Shown here piece after piece: positions 40,932 through 49,986 of a DNA stretch of 64,000 nucleotides. The DNA is taken from assembly GCF_000367365.1 (NCBI RefSeq), contig NZ_BARF01000074.1, forward strand, positions 1 to 64,000, written 5' to 3'. Position 1 is the stretch's first letter. Each line of letters opens with the position of its first letter. The notes beneath the pieces were generated by a model. That model did not search any database. It saw only the letters and a list, made by a program, of their open reading frames with translations, and was not told the origin of the DNA. Position numbers and translations under genes: made by a program. Origin of the DNA: Streptomyces prunicolor NBRC 13075 (GTDB lineage: Bacteria; Actinomycetota; Actinomycetes; Streptomycetales; Streptomycetaceae).

Positions 40932-41018
40932 TCAGCAGGCGATGTGACACACACAGCCCACGTAGCGGACGAGGTCCAGGTGGACCTTCCGCCAGAGGTG
41001 GACAGAGGTGTCGGTCAT
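40932..41018 (-). CDS. Cysteine-rich leader peptide of the cysteine dioxygenase operon
   Basis: The 28-residue ORF (ATG 41018, TGA 40932-40934) starts MTDTSVHLWRK and ends VGCVCHIAC, with three cysteines in its last seven residues. It lies about 80 bases before the cysteine dioxygenase start on the same strand. Such leader peptides precede sulfur genes in actinobacteria, and in mycobacteria polycysteine upstream ORFs regulate sulfur operons by ribosome stalling when Cys-tRNA is scarce. The same mode is inferred here. Confidence 0.72.
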   Translation of the reverse strand: MTDTSVHLWRKVHLDLVRYVGCVCHIAC

Positions 41019-41092
41019 GGTCCGGAGTACAGCACGGTGGTGCGGGCCGGTCAACTCAGCGTCACTATGTGGACAGTTCGGATACGGCGGCC

Positions 41093-42688
41093 TCAGCGCG
41101 AGCCGGCCGTGGCCTCCGTCCTCGCCGGACCGCCCAGGGTCGCCTCTGCCGCCGCGTACAGGTCGGCCGGACGCACCCCGCTCAGCGCCGTGACCAGGTG
41201 ACCGTCGGGCCGTACGAGGAGGACGGTGTGGGCGGCGGCGCCCGGGTAGCTCTCGGCGACCAGCAGCTCGGCCGGGTGCGGCAGTGCCGTCACCGCGGCC
41301 GCCAGGCGGGGCATGATTCCGGCGGTCACCCAGTGCTTGCGCTCCCACACGCCCGTGCCCGGCGCGATCAGCACGACCAGCAGGGAGCCGCGCCCGAGGC
41401 GGTCCCGTAGCCGTACGAAGGCGCCGTCCTCGGCGGTGACCAGGACGTCGGCGACCGGCGCGCCGGGCGGGGTGTCGACGGGGACCTCCGCCTCGATGTG
41501 CCGGGGCGCGAGCGGCGAGTCGGCGTACGCCCCCGGCGCACCGAGCGCGCCGTGCCCCAAGTGACCGTCCGTGAGCAGCACGTCATGGCCGCGGGCCGAG
41601 CCGGGTACGACCGCGCGCAGCCCGGCGCCGCCGCGCACCATCGGCAGCGCCTGGTCGGCGGCGCGCAGCCGGGCCGCCACGACCGCCCGCCGCTCCGCCT
41701 GATAACTGTCGAGCAGCGCCTCGTGCGGCCCGTGGTGCCAGGCCGGCGCCAGCTTCCAGGCGAGGTTGTCGGCGTCCCGCAGCCCCTCGTCCAGCCCCTG
41801 CGTCCCGAGCGCCCCCAGCAGATGCGCCGCGTCCCCGGCGAGAAACACCCGCCCCGCCCGCCACCGCCGCGCGAGCCGGTGGTGCACGGTGTGCACGCCG
41901 GTGTCCAGCAGTTCGTACGGCGGTGTCGGGCCCTCGGTCCAGCCCGCGAGCGTCTCCCGGATGCGGGCCAGCAGCAGCTCGGGGGTGACCAGGTCCTTGC
42001 CCGGCGGCAGCAGCCAGTCCAGGCGCCACACACCGTCCGGGAGGGGGCGTCCGGTGACCTCACCGGCCGAGGGTCCGGACGTCCGCCACGGAGGCGCCCG
42101 ATGCAACAACGCCTGGTCGGGCCACGGAAGTTCCGTGCGCAGCGCGGCCACGGCGTGTCGCTCCACCGCCGTACGGCCGGGGAAGCGGATGTCCAGGAGT
42201 TTGCGCACGGTCGAGCGTGGGCCGTCGCAGCCGACCAGGTAACTGCCGCGCCACCAGGTGCCCTTGGGGCCGCGGGTGTGGGCGGTGACGCCGGAGGGCT
42301 CCTGTTCGAGCGAGTCGAGGCGGTTGTCCGGGGCGATCCTCACCAGTCGCTCGCCCGCGAGGGCGTGACGGAGGGCGCCGGTGAGGACGTGCTGGGCGAT
42401 GTGCAGGGGGGCGGGCTCGGTCTCGTCGAACCTGATCTCGCGCATCACCTGCTTGCGCCGCATCGACCGCCATCCGGCCCAGCGCGTCCCGAGCTCGGCG
42501 AGCGGCATGCCGGTCAGCCGCTCCAGGAGCGCGGCGGTGTCCTCCCGCAGGACGACGGTGCGCGCGGGGCGTGGTTCGTCCTTGCCCGGACCCTCGTCGA
42601 GGAGGACGGAGGGCACCTCCTGCCGCGCCAGTGCCAGGGCGAGCGTGAGCCCCACGGGCCCCGCCCCGACGATGATCACCGGGTCCAC
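41093..42688 (-). CDS. FAD-dependent class A aromatic monooxygenase
   Basis: The 531-residue protein has the dinucleotide motif GAGPVG near the N-terminus, the DG motif region VGCDGPRSTVRK, the GD motif VFLAGDAAHLLGALGTQGLDEGLRDADNLAWKL and a C-terminal thioredoxin-like domain as in phenol hydroxylase-type enzymes. Aromatic or polyketide substrates are typical. The GTG at 42688 puts the nucleotide motif at its usual place and has AGGGGG 9 bases upstream. It stands alone between the cysteine leader and the glutamate transporter. Confidence 0.87.
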   Translation of the reverse strand: MDPVIIVGAGPVGLTLALALARQEVPSVLLDEGPGKDEPRPARTVVLREDTAALLERLTGMPLAELGTRWAGWRSMRRKQVMREIRFDETEPAPLHIAQHVLTGALRHALAGERLVRIAPDNRLDSLEQEPSGVTAHTRGPKGTWWRGSYLVGCDGPRSTVRKLLDIRFPGRTAVERHAVAALRTELPWPDQALLHRAPPWRTSGPSAGEVTGRPLPDGVWRLDWLLPPGKDLVTPELLLARIRETLAGWTEGPTPPYELLDTGVHTVHHRLARRWRAGRVFLAGDAAHLLGALGTQGLDEGLRDADNLAWKLAPAWHHGPHEALLDSYQAERRAVVAARLRAADQALPMVRGGAGLRAVVPGSARGHDVLLTDGHLGHGALGAPGAYADSPLAPRHIEAEVPVDTPPGAPVADVLVTAEDGAFVRLRDRLGRGSLLVVLIAPGTGVWERKHWVTAGIMPRLAAAVTALPHPAELLVAESYPGAAAHTVLLVRPDGHLVTALSGVRPADLYAAAEATLGGPARTEATAGSR

Positions 42689-42806
42689 GGTGCGGCGCCC
42701 CCTGCCCGTGACGGTGTCCTCAGGGACGCATGTGAACAGGAAGTTGGAGCAGGGTGCACGATCACAGAACGTATGCAACCCATTGCCGGTGCTTGCGTCA
42801 AGTGAC

Positions 42807-42836
42807 GGAGGCAGTGGCGATCATGCCACTGCCCCC
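42807..42836 (-). terminator. Terminator after gluABCD
   Basis: GGCAGTGGC (42810-42818) and GCCACTGCC (42825-42833) form a perfect 9-bp stem around GATCAT. On the minus strand it extends to 12 bp with one G-U pair. It lies 28 bases past the gluD stop. Confidence 0.65.
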
Positions 42837-42863
42837 GTGTCCTTCATGCCACTTGACCGATCA

Positions 42864-43772
42864 TCAGATCGAGTCACCGCCGCCGGTTCCGAAGCCGCCT
42901 CCCACCTGCGCGGGGTTGATCCCCGTGGCGTCTTCGAGGGCGACGGTCGCGCCGGTGCTCTTCTTGCTGCGCCGCAGCCTGCCCTCCAGCCAGCTCGCGA
43001 AGGTGGTGAGGGCGAGGTTCAGCACGATGTAGATGATTCCTACGACGATGAAACTCGCCACCACATTGGCGTAGTTGGCCGCCAGAGTGCTGCGCGCGTT
43101 GAGCAGCTCGGTGAAGCCCAGCATCACGCCGCCCAGCGCGGTGTCCTTCACGATGACCACGAGCTGGCTGACGATGGCCGGCAGCATGACGGTGACGGAC
43201 TGCGGGAGCAGGATGCTCGTCATCGTCTGGCCCTTGCGCAGACCGATCGCGTGCGCGGCCTCCGTCTGCCCCTTGGGGAGGGACAGAATGCCCGCCCTGA
43301 CGATCTCGGCGAGCACCGAGGCGTTGTAGAGCACCAGGCCGGTGACGACGGCGTACAGGGGCCGTTCCTCGCTGCCGACGCCCGTGGAGCGGACGTAGAA
43401 CTCGTTCGCGAAGAGCATCAGCAGCAGGACCGGGATCGAGCGGAAGAACTCGACCACCACTCCGGCGGGGACGCGCACCCACCGGTGGTCGGACATGCGG
43501 GCGATACCGAAGAACGCGCCCAAGGGGAGGGCGATCACCATGGCGAGAGCGGCGGCCTTCAGGGTGTCGCCGAGGCCCGGCAGCAGATACGTCGTCCAGG
43601 CGTCCGACGTGGTGAACGGCTGCCACAGGGCCCACTTCAGCTGGCCCTTGTCGTCCATCGTCAGCCAGACCCACCACAAGAAGAGGGCGAGCAGGACGAA
43701 GAACACGACAGAGAGGAGCACATTGCGCCGCTTGGCGCGGGGGCCGGGCGCGTCGTAGAGGACGGAGGTCAT
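42864..43772 (-). CDS. gluD: Glutamate ABC transporter permease GluD
   Basis: The 302-residue permease of the polar amino acid family has membrane helices from about 22 to 270 and the conserved ATPase-contacting EAA-like loop (TEAAHAIGLRKGQTMTSILLPQ). The C-terminal 30 residues are a Gly-rich hydrophilic tail. The ATG overlaps the gluC stop by 4 bases, so it is coupled with its partner permease. The operon order matches corynebacterial and Streptomyces gluABCD. Confidence 0.92.
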   Translation of the reverse strand: MTSVLYDAPGPRAKRRNVLLSVVFFVLLALFLWWVWLTMDDKGQLKWALWQPFTTSDAWTTYLLPGLGDTLKAAALAMVIALPLGAFFGIARMSDHRWVRVPAGVVVEFFRSIPVLLLMLFANEFYVRSTGVGSEERPLYAVVTGLVLYNASVLAEIVRAGILSLPKGQTEAAHAIGLRKGQTMTSILLPQSVTVMLPAIVSQLVVIVKDTALGGVMLGFTELLNARSTLAANYANVVASFIVVGIIYIVLNLALTTFASWLEGRLRRSKKSTGATVALEDATGINPAQVGGGFGTGGGDSI

Positions 43773-44437
43773 CGCTTCACCGCCAGTCGCTCGCCCAGCC
43801 AGCCGAGGATGAGGCCGGTGGGCAGGGTCAGTACCACGAAGCCGAACGCGAAGACCGCGCCGATGGCGACCGTCTGGGCCTCGTTCTCGATCATCGTCTT
43901 CATCAGGGCGGCCGCCTCGGCGACACCGATCGCCGCCGCCACGGTGGTGTTCTTGGTCAGCGCGATCAGCACGTTGGCCAGGGGTGTGATGACCGCGCGG
44001 AACGCCTGCGGAAGGATGACGATCCGCAGCACCTGACTGAAGCTCAGCCCGATGGCGCGGGCCGCCTCCGCCTGTCCGACGGGCACGGTGTTGATGCCGG
44101 AGCGCACCGCCTCACAGACGAAGGCCGCGTGGTACGCCGCGAGGCCCAGGAGCGCCAGCCGGAAACCCTGCACCTTGAAGTCGTCGGACGCGCCCATGGT
44201 GGCGCCGAAGATGTCGGCGAGGCCGAGCGAGGTGAAGACGATGATGACCGTCAGGGGGATGTTCCGGACGGTGTTCACGTAGAAGGTCGCGAAACCACGC
44301 ATCAGTGGGACCGGGCTGACCCGCATCCCGGCCAGTAGCGTGCCCCAGACCAGGGAGCCGAGGGCGGAGATGACGGTCAGTTTCACCGTCATCCAGAACG
44401 CCCCGAGGACGTCATAACCTTGAAGAAAGTCGAACAC
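43769..44437 (-). CDS. gluC: Glutamate ABC transporter permease GluC
   Basis: This 222-residue permease has five predicted helices and the EAA-like loop AEAARAIGLSFSQVLRIVILPQ. The GTG at 44437, shortly after GGGAG, puts the protein start at the family's VFDFLQGYDVLGAFWMT. The frame is open further upstream but only over the 3' end of gluB in another phase. It forms the heteromeric membrane channel with GluD. Confidence 0.9.
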   Translation of the reverse strand: MFDFLQGYDVLGAFWMTVKLTVISALGSLVWGTLLAGMRVSPVPLMRGFATFYVNTVRNIPLTVIIVFTSLGLADIFGATMGASDDFKVQGFRLALLGLAAYHAAFVCEAVRSGINTVPVGQAEAARAIGLSFSQVLRIVILPQAFRAVITPLANVLIALTKNTTVAAAIGVAEAAALMKTMIENEAQTVAIGAVFAFGFVVLTLPTGLILGWLGERLAVKR

Positions 44438-44487
44438 GATCTCCCGCGCTTCCGGGTATGGGGCCTGCCTTACCGGTTTTTTCGGGC

Positions 44488-45330
44488 TTACTTGACGATG
44501 TCGCCGATCTTCGGGGCGGGCTCGTTCTTGTAGTCGGCCGGGCCGAAGTTCTTGGTGACCGCGGTCTTCCAGGCGCCGCTGCTGACCATCTTCTCCAGCG
44601 CGGTGTTGATCTTGGTGACGGTCGCGGAGTCGCCCTTCTTGACGCCGATGCCGTAGTTCTCGTTGCTGAGCTTGAGGCCGGCGAGCTTGAACTGACCCTT
44701 GAACTTGTCCTGCGCGGCGAAGCCCGCGAGGATCGAGTCGTCGGTGGTCACCGCGTCGACGGCACCGCTCTGGAGGGCCGCGATGCACTCCGAGTAGCCC
44801 GAGTTCTCACGGAGGTTGGCCTTCGGGGCGATCGTGTCGTGGATGTTCTGCGCCGAGGTGGAGCCGGTCACGGAACACAGGTTCTTGCCGTTGAGGTCCG
44901 TGGCCTTGGCGATCGTCGAGTCCTTCTTGACGAGCAGATCCTGGTGGGCCAGGAGGTAGGGGCCGGCGAAGTCGACCTTCTTCTTGCGCTCGTCGTTGAT
45001 CGAGTACGTGGCCGCGATGAACTTGACGTCGCCGCGCGCCAGCGCGTTCTCACGGTCGGCGCTCTTGGTCTCGACCCACTCGATCTGGGCGGGCTTGTAG
45101 CCGAGCTGCCCGGCCACATAGGTCGCTACGTCCACGTCGAAGCCGGCGTAGGTCCCGTCCGGCTGCTTCAGGCCGAGGCCCGGCTGGTCGAATTTGATAC
45201 CGATCTTGATCTTGCTGCCGCCGCTGGAGCCCGAACCCGAGTCGTCCTTGTCGCTGCTCCCGCATGCCGTGGCGGCGAGCGAGAGGACGAGAGCGGTGGT
45301 CGCGAAGACGGTGACCTTGCGGAGCTTCAT
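44488..45330 (-). CDS. gluB: Glutamate-binding lipoprotein GluB
   Basis: The 280-residue protein has a lipoprotein signal (basic start, hydrophobic segment, ATAC with Cys23), a Ser/Gly linker and a type II periplasmic binding domain with the amino acid signature GFDVDVATYVAGQLGYKP. The ATG at 45330 follows AAAGGA by 8 bases. It delivers glutamate to GluCD. A hairpin region between gluA and gluB probably adjusts relative expression, since binding proteins are needed in excess. Confidence 0.92.
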   Translation of the reverse strand: MKLRKVTVFATTALVLSLAATACGSSDKDDSGSGSSGGSKIKIGIKFDQPGLGLKQPDGTYAGFDVDVATYVAGQLGYKPAQIEWVETKSADRENALARGDVKFIAATYSINDERKKKVDFAGPYLLAHQDLLVKKDSTIAKATDLNGKNLCSVTGSTSAQNIHDTIAPKANLRENSGYSECIAALQSGAVDAVTTDDSILAGFAAQDKFKGQFKLAGLKLSNENYGIGVKKGDSATVTKINTALEKMVSSGAWKTAVTKNFGPADYKNEPAPKIGDIVK

Positions 45331-45360
45331 GATGAACATCCTTTGGCTGGTGAGGAGATG

Positions 45361-45412
45361 AGGGTCCGTCAGGGCGTGTGACGGACCCTCTGAGGGTGTG
45401 CGGGACCCTCAG
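45361..45412 (-). promoter_or_regulatory. Tandem hairpins in the gluA-gluB intergenic region
   Basis: Two perfect hairpins lie back to back: AGGGTCCGTCA/TGACGGACCCT (45361-45389, 11 bp) and CTGAGGGT/ACCCTCAG (45390-45412, 8 bp). Neither has a T run. Their arms share GAGGGT and ACCCTC blocks, so they can also pair with each other. Likely roles are mRNA stabilisation or partial termination between gluA and gluB. Confidence 0.65.
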
Positions 45413-45513
45413 CGGCAGTCGGCGGCCGCTCGTCGTCGGCGGGCCGCCGGTGGCTGGCTGTAGCGGTTCGTCAGCGTTCGTGGCTGATCGTCAGTGGTCG
45501 TCTGCGCTGATCG

Positions 45514-46290
45514 TCAGTGGTGAAGGATCTTCGACAGGAAGTCCTTGGCCCGGTCGCTGCGCGGGTTGCTGAAGAACTGGTCCGGCACGGCCTCTTCGAC
45601 GATGCGGCCGTCGGCCATGAACACCACTCGGTTGGCGGCCGAGCGGGCGAAGCCCATCTCATGGGTGACGACGATCATCGTCATCCCGTCCCGGGCGAGC
45701 TGCTGCATGACCTCCAGCACCTCGTTGATCATTTCCGGGTCGAGGGCCGAGGTCGGCTCGTCGAAGAGCATCACCTTGGGGTCCATGGCCAGTGCCCGCG
45801 CGATGGCGACGCGCTGCTGCTGGCCGCCGGACAGCTGGGCCGGGTACTTGTCCGCCTGAGTGGCCACGCCGACCCGGTCGAGCAGCGCCCGGGCCTTCTC
45901 CTCGGCCTGCTTGCGGTCGGCCTTGCGGACCTTGATCTGACCCAGCATCACGTTCTCGAGCACGGTCTTGTGCGCGAAGAGGTTGAAGGACTGGAAGACC
46001 ATTCCGACATCGGCACGCAGTCGGGCCAGCTCCCTGCCCTCCTGGGGCAGCGGCTTGCCGTCGATCGTGATCGAACCCGAATCGGTTGTCTCCAGGCGGT
46101 TGATGGTGCGGCACAGAGTGGACTTTCCGGACCCGGAAGGCCCGATCACCACGACGACTTCGCCGCGGGCGATCGTGAGATCGATGTCCTGGAGTACGTG
46201 CAACGCGCCGAAGTGCTTGTTGACGCTCTTCAGGACGACGAGTTCGCCGGTCGCGGCCACATCTTCCTTGGCCACCGATACTTCGGTCAT
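45514..46290 (-). CDS. gluA: Glutamate ABC transporter ATPase GluA
   Basis: The 258-residue ABC ATPase of the polar amino acid class has Walker A GPSGSGKST, Q-loop FQSFNLF, signature LSGGQQQR, Walker B VMLFDEP and switch histidine in VVTHEMG. It is the first gene of the operon, and its promoter faces the divergent gluR gene across 313 bases, which suggests control by GluR. Confidence 0.94.
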   Translation of the reverse strand: MTEVSVAKEDVAATGELVVLKSVNKHFGALHVLQDIDLTIARGEVVVVIGPSGSGKSTLCRTINRLETTDSGSITIDGKPLPQEGRELARLRADVGMVFQSFNLFAHKTVLENVMLGQIKVRKADRKQAEEKARALLDRVGVATQADKYPAQLSGGQQQRVAIARALAMDPKVMLFDEPTSALDPEMINEVLEVMQQLARDGMTMIVVTHEMGFARSAANRVVFMADGRIVEEAVPDQFFSNPRSDRAKDFLSKILHH

Positions 46291-46603
46291 CGCTTGCTGG
46301 CTCCGTCCTCGTCGGTTGCGGAGGACAGTAGTGACGCCGTACGACCAGCGTCATCACATCTGAGCGAGATCTGAGCATCACGATCGGATAGCAATCGGAC
46401 ACGTGTCGTAGCAGTTCGCCGACGAGACCCTTACCGACCGGACAGGCCAGATCCGTACCGGCTGGATAACGGAAGCCCCGCGCAACCGGAACCTTCTTGA
46501 CTGCGTCTTCGTCCATCAGCGTGACTGCCTGGGTGCACGCGCGCGTGAGACGTGCTTTTGTACAGGCCGACACCATACGAACGATGAACCGGAGGGGGCC
46601 GGG
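46291..46603. other. Divergent control region gluA/gluR
   Basis: This 313-base region between gluABCD and the gluRK two-component genes must contain both promoters and presumably GluR sites. I could not identify a convincing direct repeat or -35/-10 pair by eye. Confidence 0.4.
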
Positions 46604-47290
46604 ATGAGACTGCTCCTCGTCGAGGACGACAACCATGTCGCCGCCGCTCTGTCCGCGGTCCTGGCGCGGCACGGATTCGACGTCACGCACGCCCGCAGCG
46701 GCGAGGAGGCCCTCCAGGCACTCGTCCCCGAGGGCGATGTCTTCGGAGTCGTCCTCCTCGACCTCGGCCTGCCCGACCAGGACGGCTACGAGGTCTGCGG
46801 CAAGATCCGCAAGCGCACCAGCACTCCGGTGATCATGGTCACCGCCCGCTCCGACGTGCGCTCCCGCATCCACGGCCTCAACCTCGGAGCCGACGACTAC
46901 GTGGTGAAGCCGTACGACACCGGGGAGCTGCTCGCCCGCATCCACGCCGTCAGCCGGCGCAGCGTCCACGAGGACGCGAGCGGCGGCGGCGACACCGCGC
47001 TGCGGCTCGGCCCGGTGCGCATCGAACTGCCCACCCGTCAGGTCACCGTGGACGGTTCGATCGTCCAACTGACCCGCAAGGAGTTCGATCTGCTGGCGCT
47101 GCTGGCCCAGCGCCCAGGAGTGGTGTTCCGGCGGGAGCAGATCATCAGCGAGGTGTGGCGCACCAGTTGGGAGGGCACGGGACGCACCCTGGAGGTGCAT
47201 GTCGCCTCCCTTCGCGCCAAACTGCGGATGCCCGCACTGATCGAGACCGTACGAGGCGTCGGCTACCGGCTCGTCGCTCCGGCCGCGTAG
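46604..47290 (+). CDS. gluR: OmpR-family response regulator GluR
   Basis: The 228-residue protein has a receiver domain with Asp8/Asp9 and phosphoacceptor Asp53 (VLLDLGLPD) and the YVVKPYD lysine, then a winged-helix DNA-binding domain (about 128-226, ending TVRGVGYRL). The ATG follows GGAGG. Position and pairing match S. coelicolor GluR-GluK, a glutamate-sensing system that controls the adjacent gluABCD operon. Confidence 0.9.
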   Translation: MRLLLVEDDNHVAAALSAVLARHGFDVTHARSGEEALQALVPEGDVFGVVLLDLGLPDQDGYEVCGKIRKRTSTPVIMVTARSDVRSRIHGLNLGADDYVVKPYDTGELLARIHAVSRRSVHEDASGGGDTALRLGPVRIELPTRQVTVDGSIVQLTRKEFDLLALLAQRPGVVFRREQIISEVWRTSWEGTGRTLEVHVASLRAKLRMPALIETVRGVGYRLVAPAA

Positions 47291-47299
47291 CGGGCACGG

Positions 47300-48712
47300 G
47301 TGCGCACACGTCTCCTCCCGCTGCTCATCGTTCTGATGGCGGCCGTGCTGCTGGCGCTCGGCTTCCCGCTCGCCGTCAGCGTGGCCGCGGCGCAGCAGCA
47401 GAAGGTGATCGTCGACCGTATCGACGACACCGCGCGGTTCGCGGCCCTCGCCCAGTTCGTCACCGACGTGCCTACGGGAACGCGCCCGGCGGACACGGTC
47501 CCGGACGAACGCCAGGAGACCCTGGACCGTGAACTCGCGAGCTACTACGAGGTCTACGGCATCCGCGCGGGCGTCTTCTACCGCAGCCTCAGCTCCATGG
47601 CGAACGCGCCGGGCGACTTCCTGCTGCCCAAGACGGGTGAGGTGCGCGACGCGTTCAACGAGGCGCTCCTGAGCCGTCGCAGCCACGACCCGAAGCAGGT
47701 GTGGCCCTGGCAGCGCGGTCGCCTTGTCGTCGCCTCGCCGGTCATCCGGGACGGTGACGTCGTCGCCGTCGTGGTCACCGACTCGCCCACCGGGTCGATG
47801 CGTTCACGGATCCTGAGGGGTTGGCTGACGATCGGCGCCGGCGAGATCGCCGCGATGCTGCTGGCCGTCGGCGCGGCCCTACGGCTGACGGGCTGGGTCC
47901 TACGACCCGTACGGATCCTCGACGCCACCACCCACGACATCGCCACCGGACGCCTCAAGTCCCGGGTCGCCGCCGCCGGGGGGCCGCCGGAACTCCAGCG
48001 CCTGGCCCGTTCGTTCAACGAGATGGCGGACAACGTCGAGGACGTGCTGGAGCAGCAGCGCGCCTTCGTCGCCGACGCCTCACACCAGTTGCGCAACCCG
48101 CTCTCGGCGCTGCTGCTGCGCATCGAACTGCTCGCGCTCGAACTGCCGGAGGACAACGAAGAGATCGCCTCGGTCCGCACCGAGGGCAAACGCCTGACCC
48201 AGGTCCTGGACGACCTGCTCGACCTGGCCCTGGCCGAGCACGCGGACGCGGACCTCAGGATCACCGACATCGGCGCGCTGACCGCCGAGCGCGTCGCGGC
48301 CTGGGCACCGACCGCCGAGGCCAAGGGCGTGCGGCTGGTGGGCGGTTGCCCGCCCACCACGGCCTGGGCCGACCCGGTCACGCTGTCCAGCGCCCTGGAC
48401 GCGGTGATCGACAACGCGGTGAAGTTCACGCCCGAGGGGGAGTCCGTCGAGGTGACGGTCGCGTCGAACGGCGAGACCTCGACCATCGTCGTCACGGACC
48501 ACGGCCCGGGCCTCACCGAGGACGAACTCGCCCGCGTCGGCGACCGCTTCTGGCGCAGCGGCCGTCACCAGAACATCAACGGCTCCGGCCTGGGCCTGTC
48601 CATCTCCAAGGTCCTGCTGGCCGCGGGCGGCGGCTCCCTCGCCTACGACCACCACGAGCCGCACGGCCTCAAGGTGATCGTGTCGGTGCCCAGGAGCGGA
48701 CCTGCGGCCTGA
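47300..48712 (+). CDS. gluK: Sensor histidine kinase GluK
   Basis: The 470-residue kinase has two membrane helices (about 5-30 and 175-200) flanking an extracytoplasmic sensor domain, a HAMP domain, a HisKA domain with His262 in ASHQLRNPL, and an HATPase domain with DNAVKFT, DHGPGL and GSGLGLSIS. The GTG start lies 9 bases after the gluR stop, so the pair is co-transcribed. In S. coelicolor GluK senses extracellular glutamate. Confidence 0.9.
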   Translation: MRTRLLPLLIVLMAAVLLALGFPLAVSVAAAQQQKVIVDRIDDTARFAALAQFVTDVPTGTRPADTVPDERQETLDRELASYYEVYGIRAGVFYRSLSSMANAPGDFLLPKTGEVRDAFNEALLSRRSHDPKQVWPWQRGRLVVASPVIRDGDVVAVVVTDSPTGSMRSRILRGWLTIGAGEIAAMLLAVGAALRLTGWVLRPVRILDATTHDIATGRLKSRVAAAGGPPELQRLARSFNEMADNVEDVLEQQRAFVADASHQLRNPLSALLLRIELLALELPEDNEEIASVRTEGKRLTQVLDDLLDLALAEHADADLRITDIGALTAERVAAWAPTAEAKGVRLVGGCPPTTAWADPVTLSSALDAVIDNAVKFTPEGESVEVTVASNGETSTIVVTDHGPGLTEDELARVGDRFWRSGRHQNINGSGLGLSISKVLLAAGGGSLAYDHHEPHGLKVIVSVPRSGPAA

Positions 48713-48746
48713 ACGGGCGTCCCAGGGGCCGGTGAGGTCCCGTGGC

Positions 48747-48800
48747 CCCGCGGCCCGAGCGCCCCACCCAGGGACCTGGGTGGGGCGCTCGGGCCGCGGG
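48747..48800. terminator. Very long bidirectional terminator between gluK and the TAXI gene
   Basis: A perfect 26-bp stem (48747-48772 with 48775-48800) is separated by only two bases, almost entirely G and C. It lies between convergent gluK and the TAXI gene. No T run is present, as is common for Streptomyces hairpin terminators. Confidence 0.85.
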
Positions 48801-48834
48801 CCAAGGCTCTGCGGCCTACGGTTTGCTCTACGGC

Positions 48835-49833
48835 CTACGGCTTGACGGAGCGGTAGTAGCGCCGGGCGCCCTCCTGCAGGGCCAGGGGATCGGTATAGAT
48901 CGCTGTGCGCAGGTCCACCAGCTGTGCGGAGTGGACCTTCTTGCCGATCTCGTCGCGGCTCTTGATCACGATCTTGGTGATCCACTCGGTGAGCCTGGCG
49001 TTCACGTCCTTGCGGGTCATCAGCAGGTTGGACACGGCGATGGTCGGGACGGTGGACCCCTGCTGGATGCTGGGGTAGGCCGACTCCGGCATGTTGGTGG
49101 CGCGGTAGTAGTGGGTGGCGTCGCCCTGCTCGTGCATCTTGGCGACGAGGTCCGCCTCGATCGGCACGAACCGGAACGCGTAGTGCGTGGCGAGGTCCTT
49201 CAGGCCGTCCGTGGGCAGCCCACCCGACCAGAAGAACGCGTCGATCTTGCCTTGCTCGAGCCGCTCGGGCCCGGTGTCGATGCCGTCAGCCATCGGCGTG
49301 ATGTCCTTCTTGGGGTCGATGCCCGCCGCCGTGAGCACCCGGGTGGCGATCAGCCGTACACCCGAGTTGGTCAGCCCTATGGCCACCCGCTTGCCCCGGA
49401 GATCCGCGACCGACCGGATGGGCGAGTCGCGCGGGACGATGAGCTGCACATAGTCGTCATACAGGCGCGCGACTCCGCGCAGCCCGGCGGCACCGGGCTT
49501 GCCGTCCAGTTGGTACGCAGCCACCGCGTCGGCCGCGGCGATGGTGAAGTCGGCGTGGCCGATCGCCACACTCCTGACGTTCTCCTGCGACCCGGCGCTG
49601 TTCTTCAGCGTCACCTTGAGGCCCGGCATGTTCTTGTCGAGCGCGTCGTCCAGGAGCTTGCCGTACTTCTGGTAGACCCCGAGCGGTGTCCCGGTGCTGA
49701 AGGTGATCGTCCCGGTGGGGGGCTCGTCGCCCAGGGGCAGCAGCCACCACAGCAACAGCCCGAACGCGACGAAGCCTGCGGTCGCGCCCTGCAGGGCCCG
49801 GCGCCTGCTGATACGGGAGAACACCTTGAGCAT
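48835..49833 (-). CDS. TAXI-family TRAP transporter solute-binding protein
   Basis: The 332-residue protein has a basic start, one hydrophobic segment (about 20-35, LLLWWLLPLG) and a periplasmic binding domain of the TAXI type (ITFSTGTPLGVYQKYGKLL; ADFTIAAADAV). Such proteins bind glutamate or other carboxylates for TRAP transporters. No TRAP permease is beside it. Because it always neighbours gluRK here, it may present a ligand to GluK. That idea is inference from position only. Confidence 0.82.
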   Translation of the reverse strand: MLKVFSRISRRRALQGATAGFVAFGLLLWWLLPLGDEPPTGTITFSTGTPLGVYQKYGKLLDDALDKNMPGLKVTLKNSAGSQENVRSVAIGHADFTIAAADAVAAYQLDGKPGAAGLRGVARLYDDYVQLIVPRDSPIRSVADLRGKRVAIGLTNSGVRLIATRVLTAAGIDPKKDITPMADGIDTGPERLEQGKIDAFFWSGGLPTDGLKDLATHYAFRFVPIEADLVAKMHEQGDATHYYRATNMPESAYPSIQQGSTVPTIAVSNLLMTRKDVNARLTEWITKIVIKSRDEIGKKVHSAQLVDLRTAIYTDPLALQEGARRYYRSVKP

Positions 49834-49986
49834 GCGCGCGATCCTGCCAGTCCGTACGCGGTGCTGACCAGGGCACGACTCGGGGTGGGGGAATCGACGG
49901 TGGCTGATGGGTGCCGGTGCGAGGGGAGTGTGTGTCGGCCCCGCGTCTGGGGGCTGATCCGTTCGACAGACACCTGCGGGCCAGAA

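Noticed and set aside
45470..45525. Two CGTCAGTGGT copies resembling the RecA-NDp -35 half
   Set aside because: No TAnnnT follows at the right spacing, and they lie downstream of gluA on the wrong side for any promoter.
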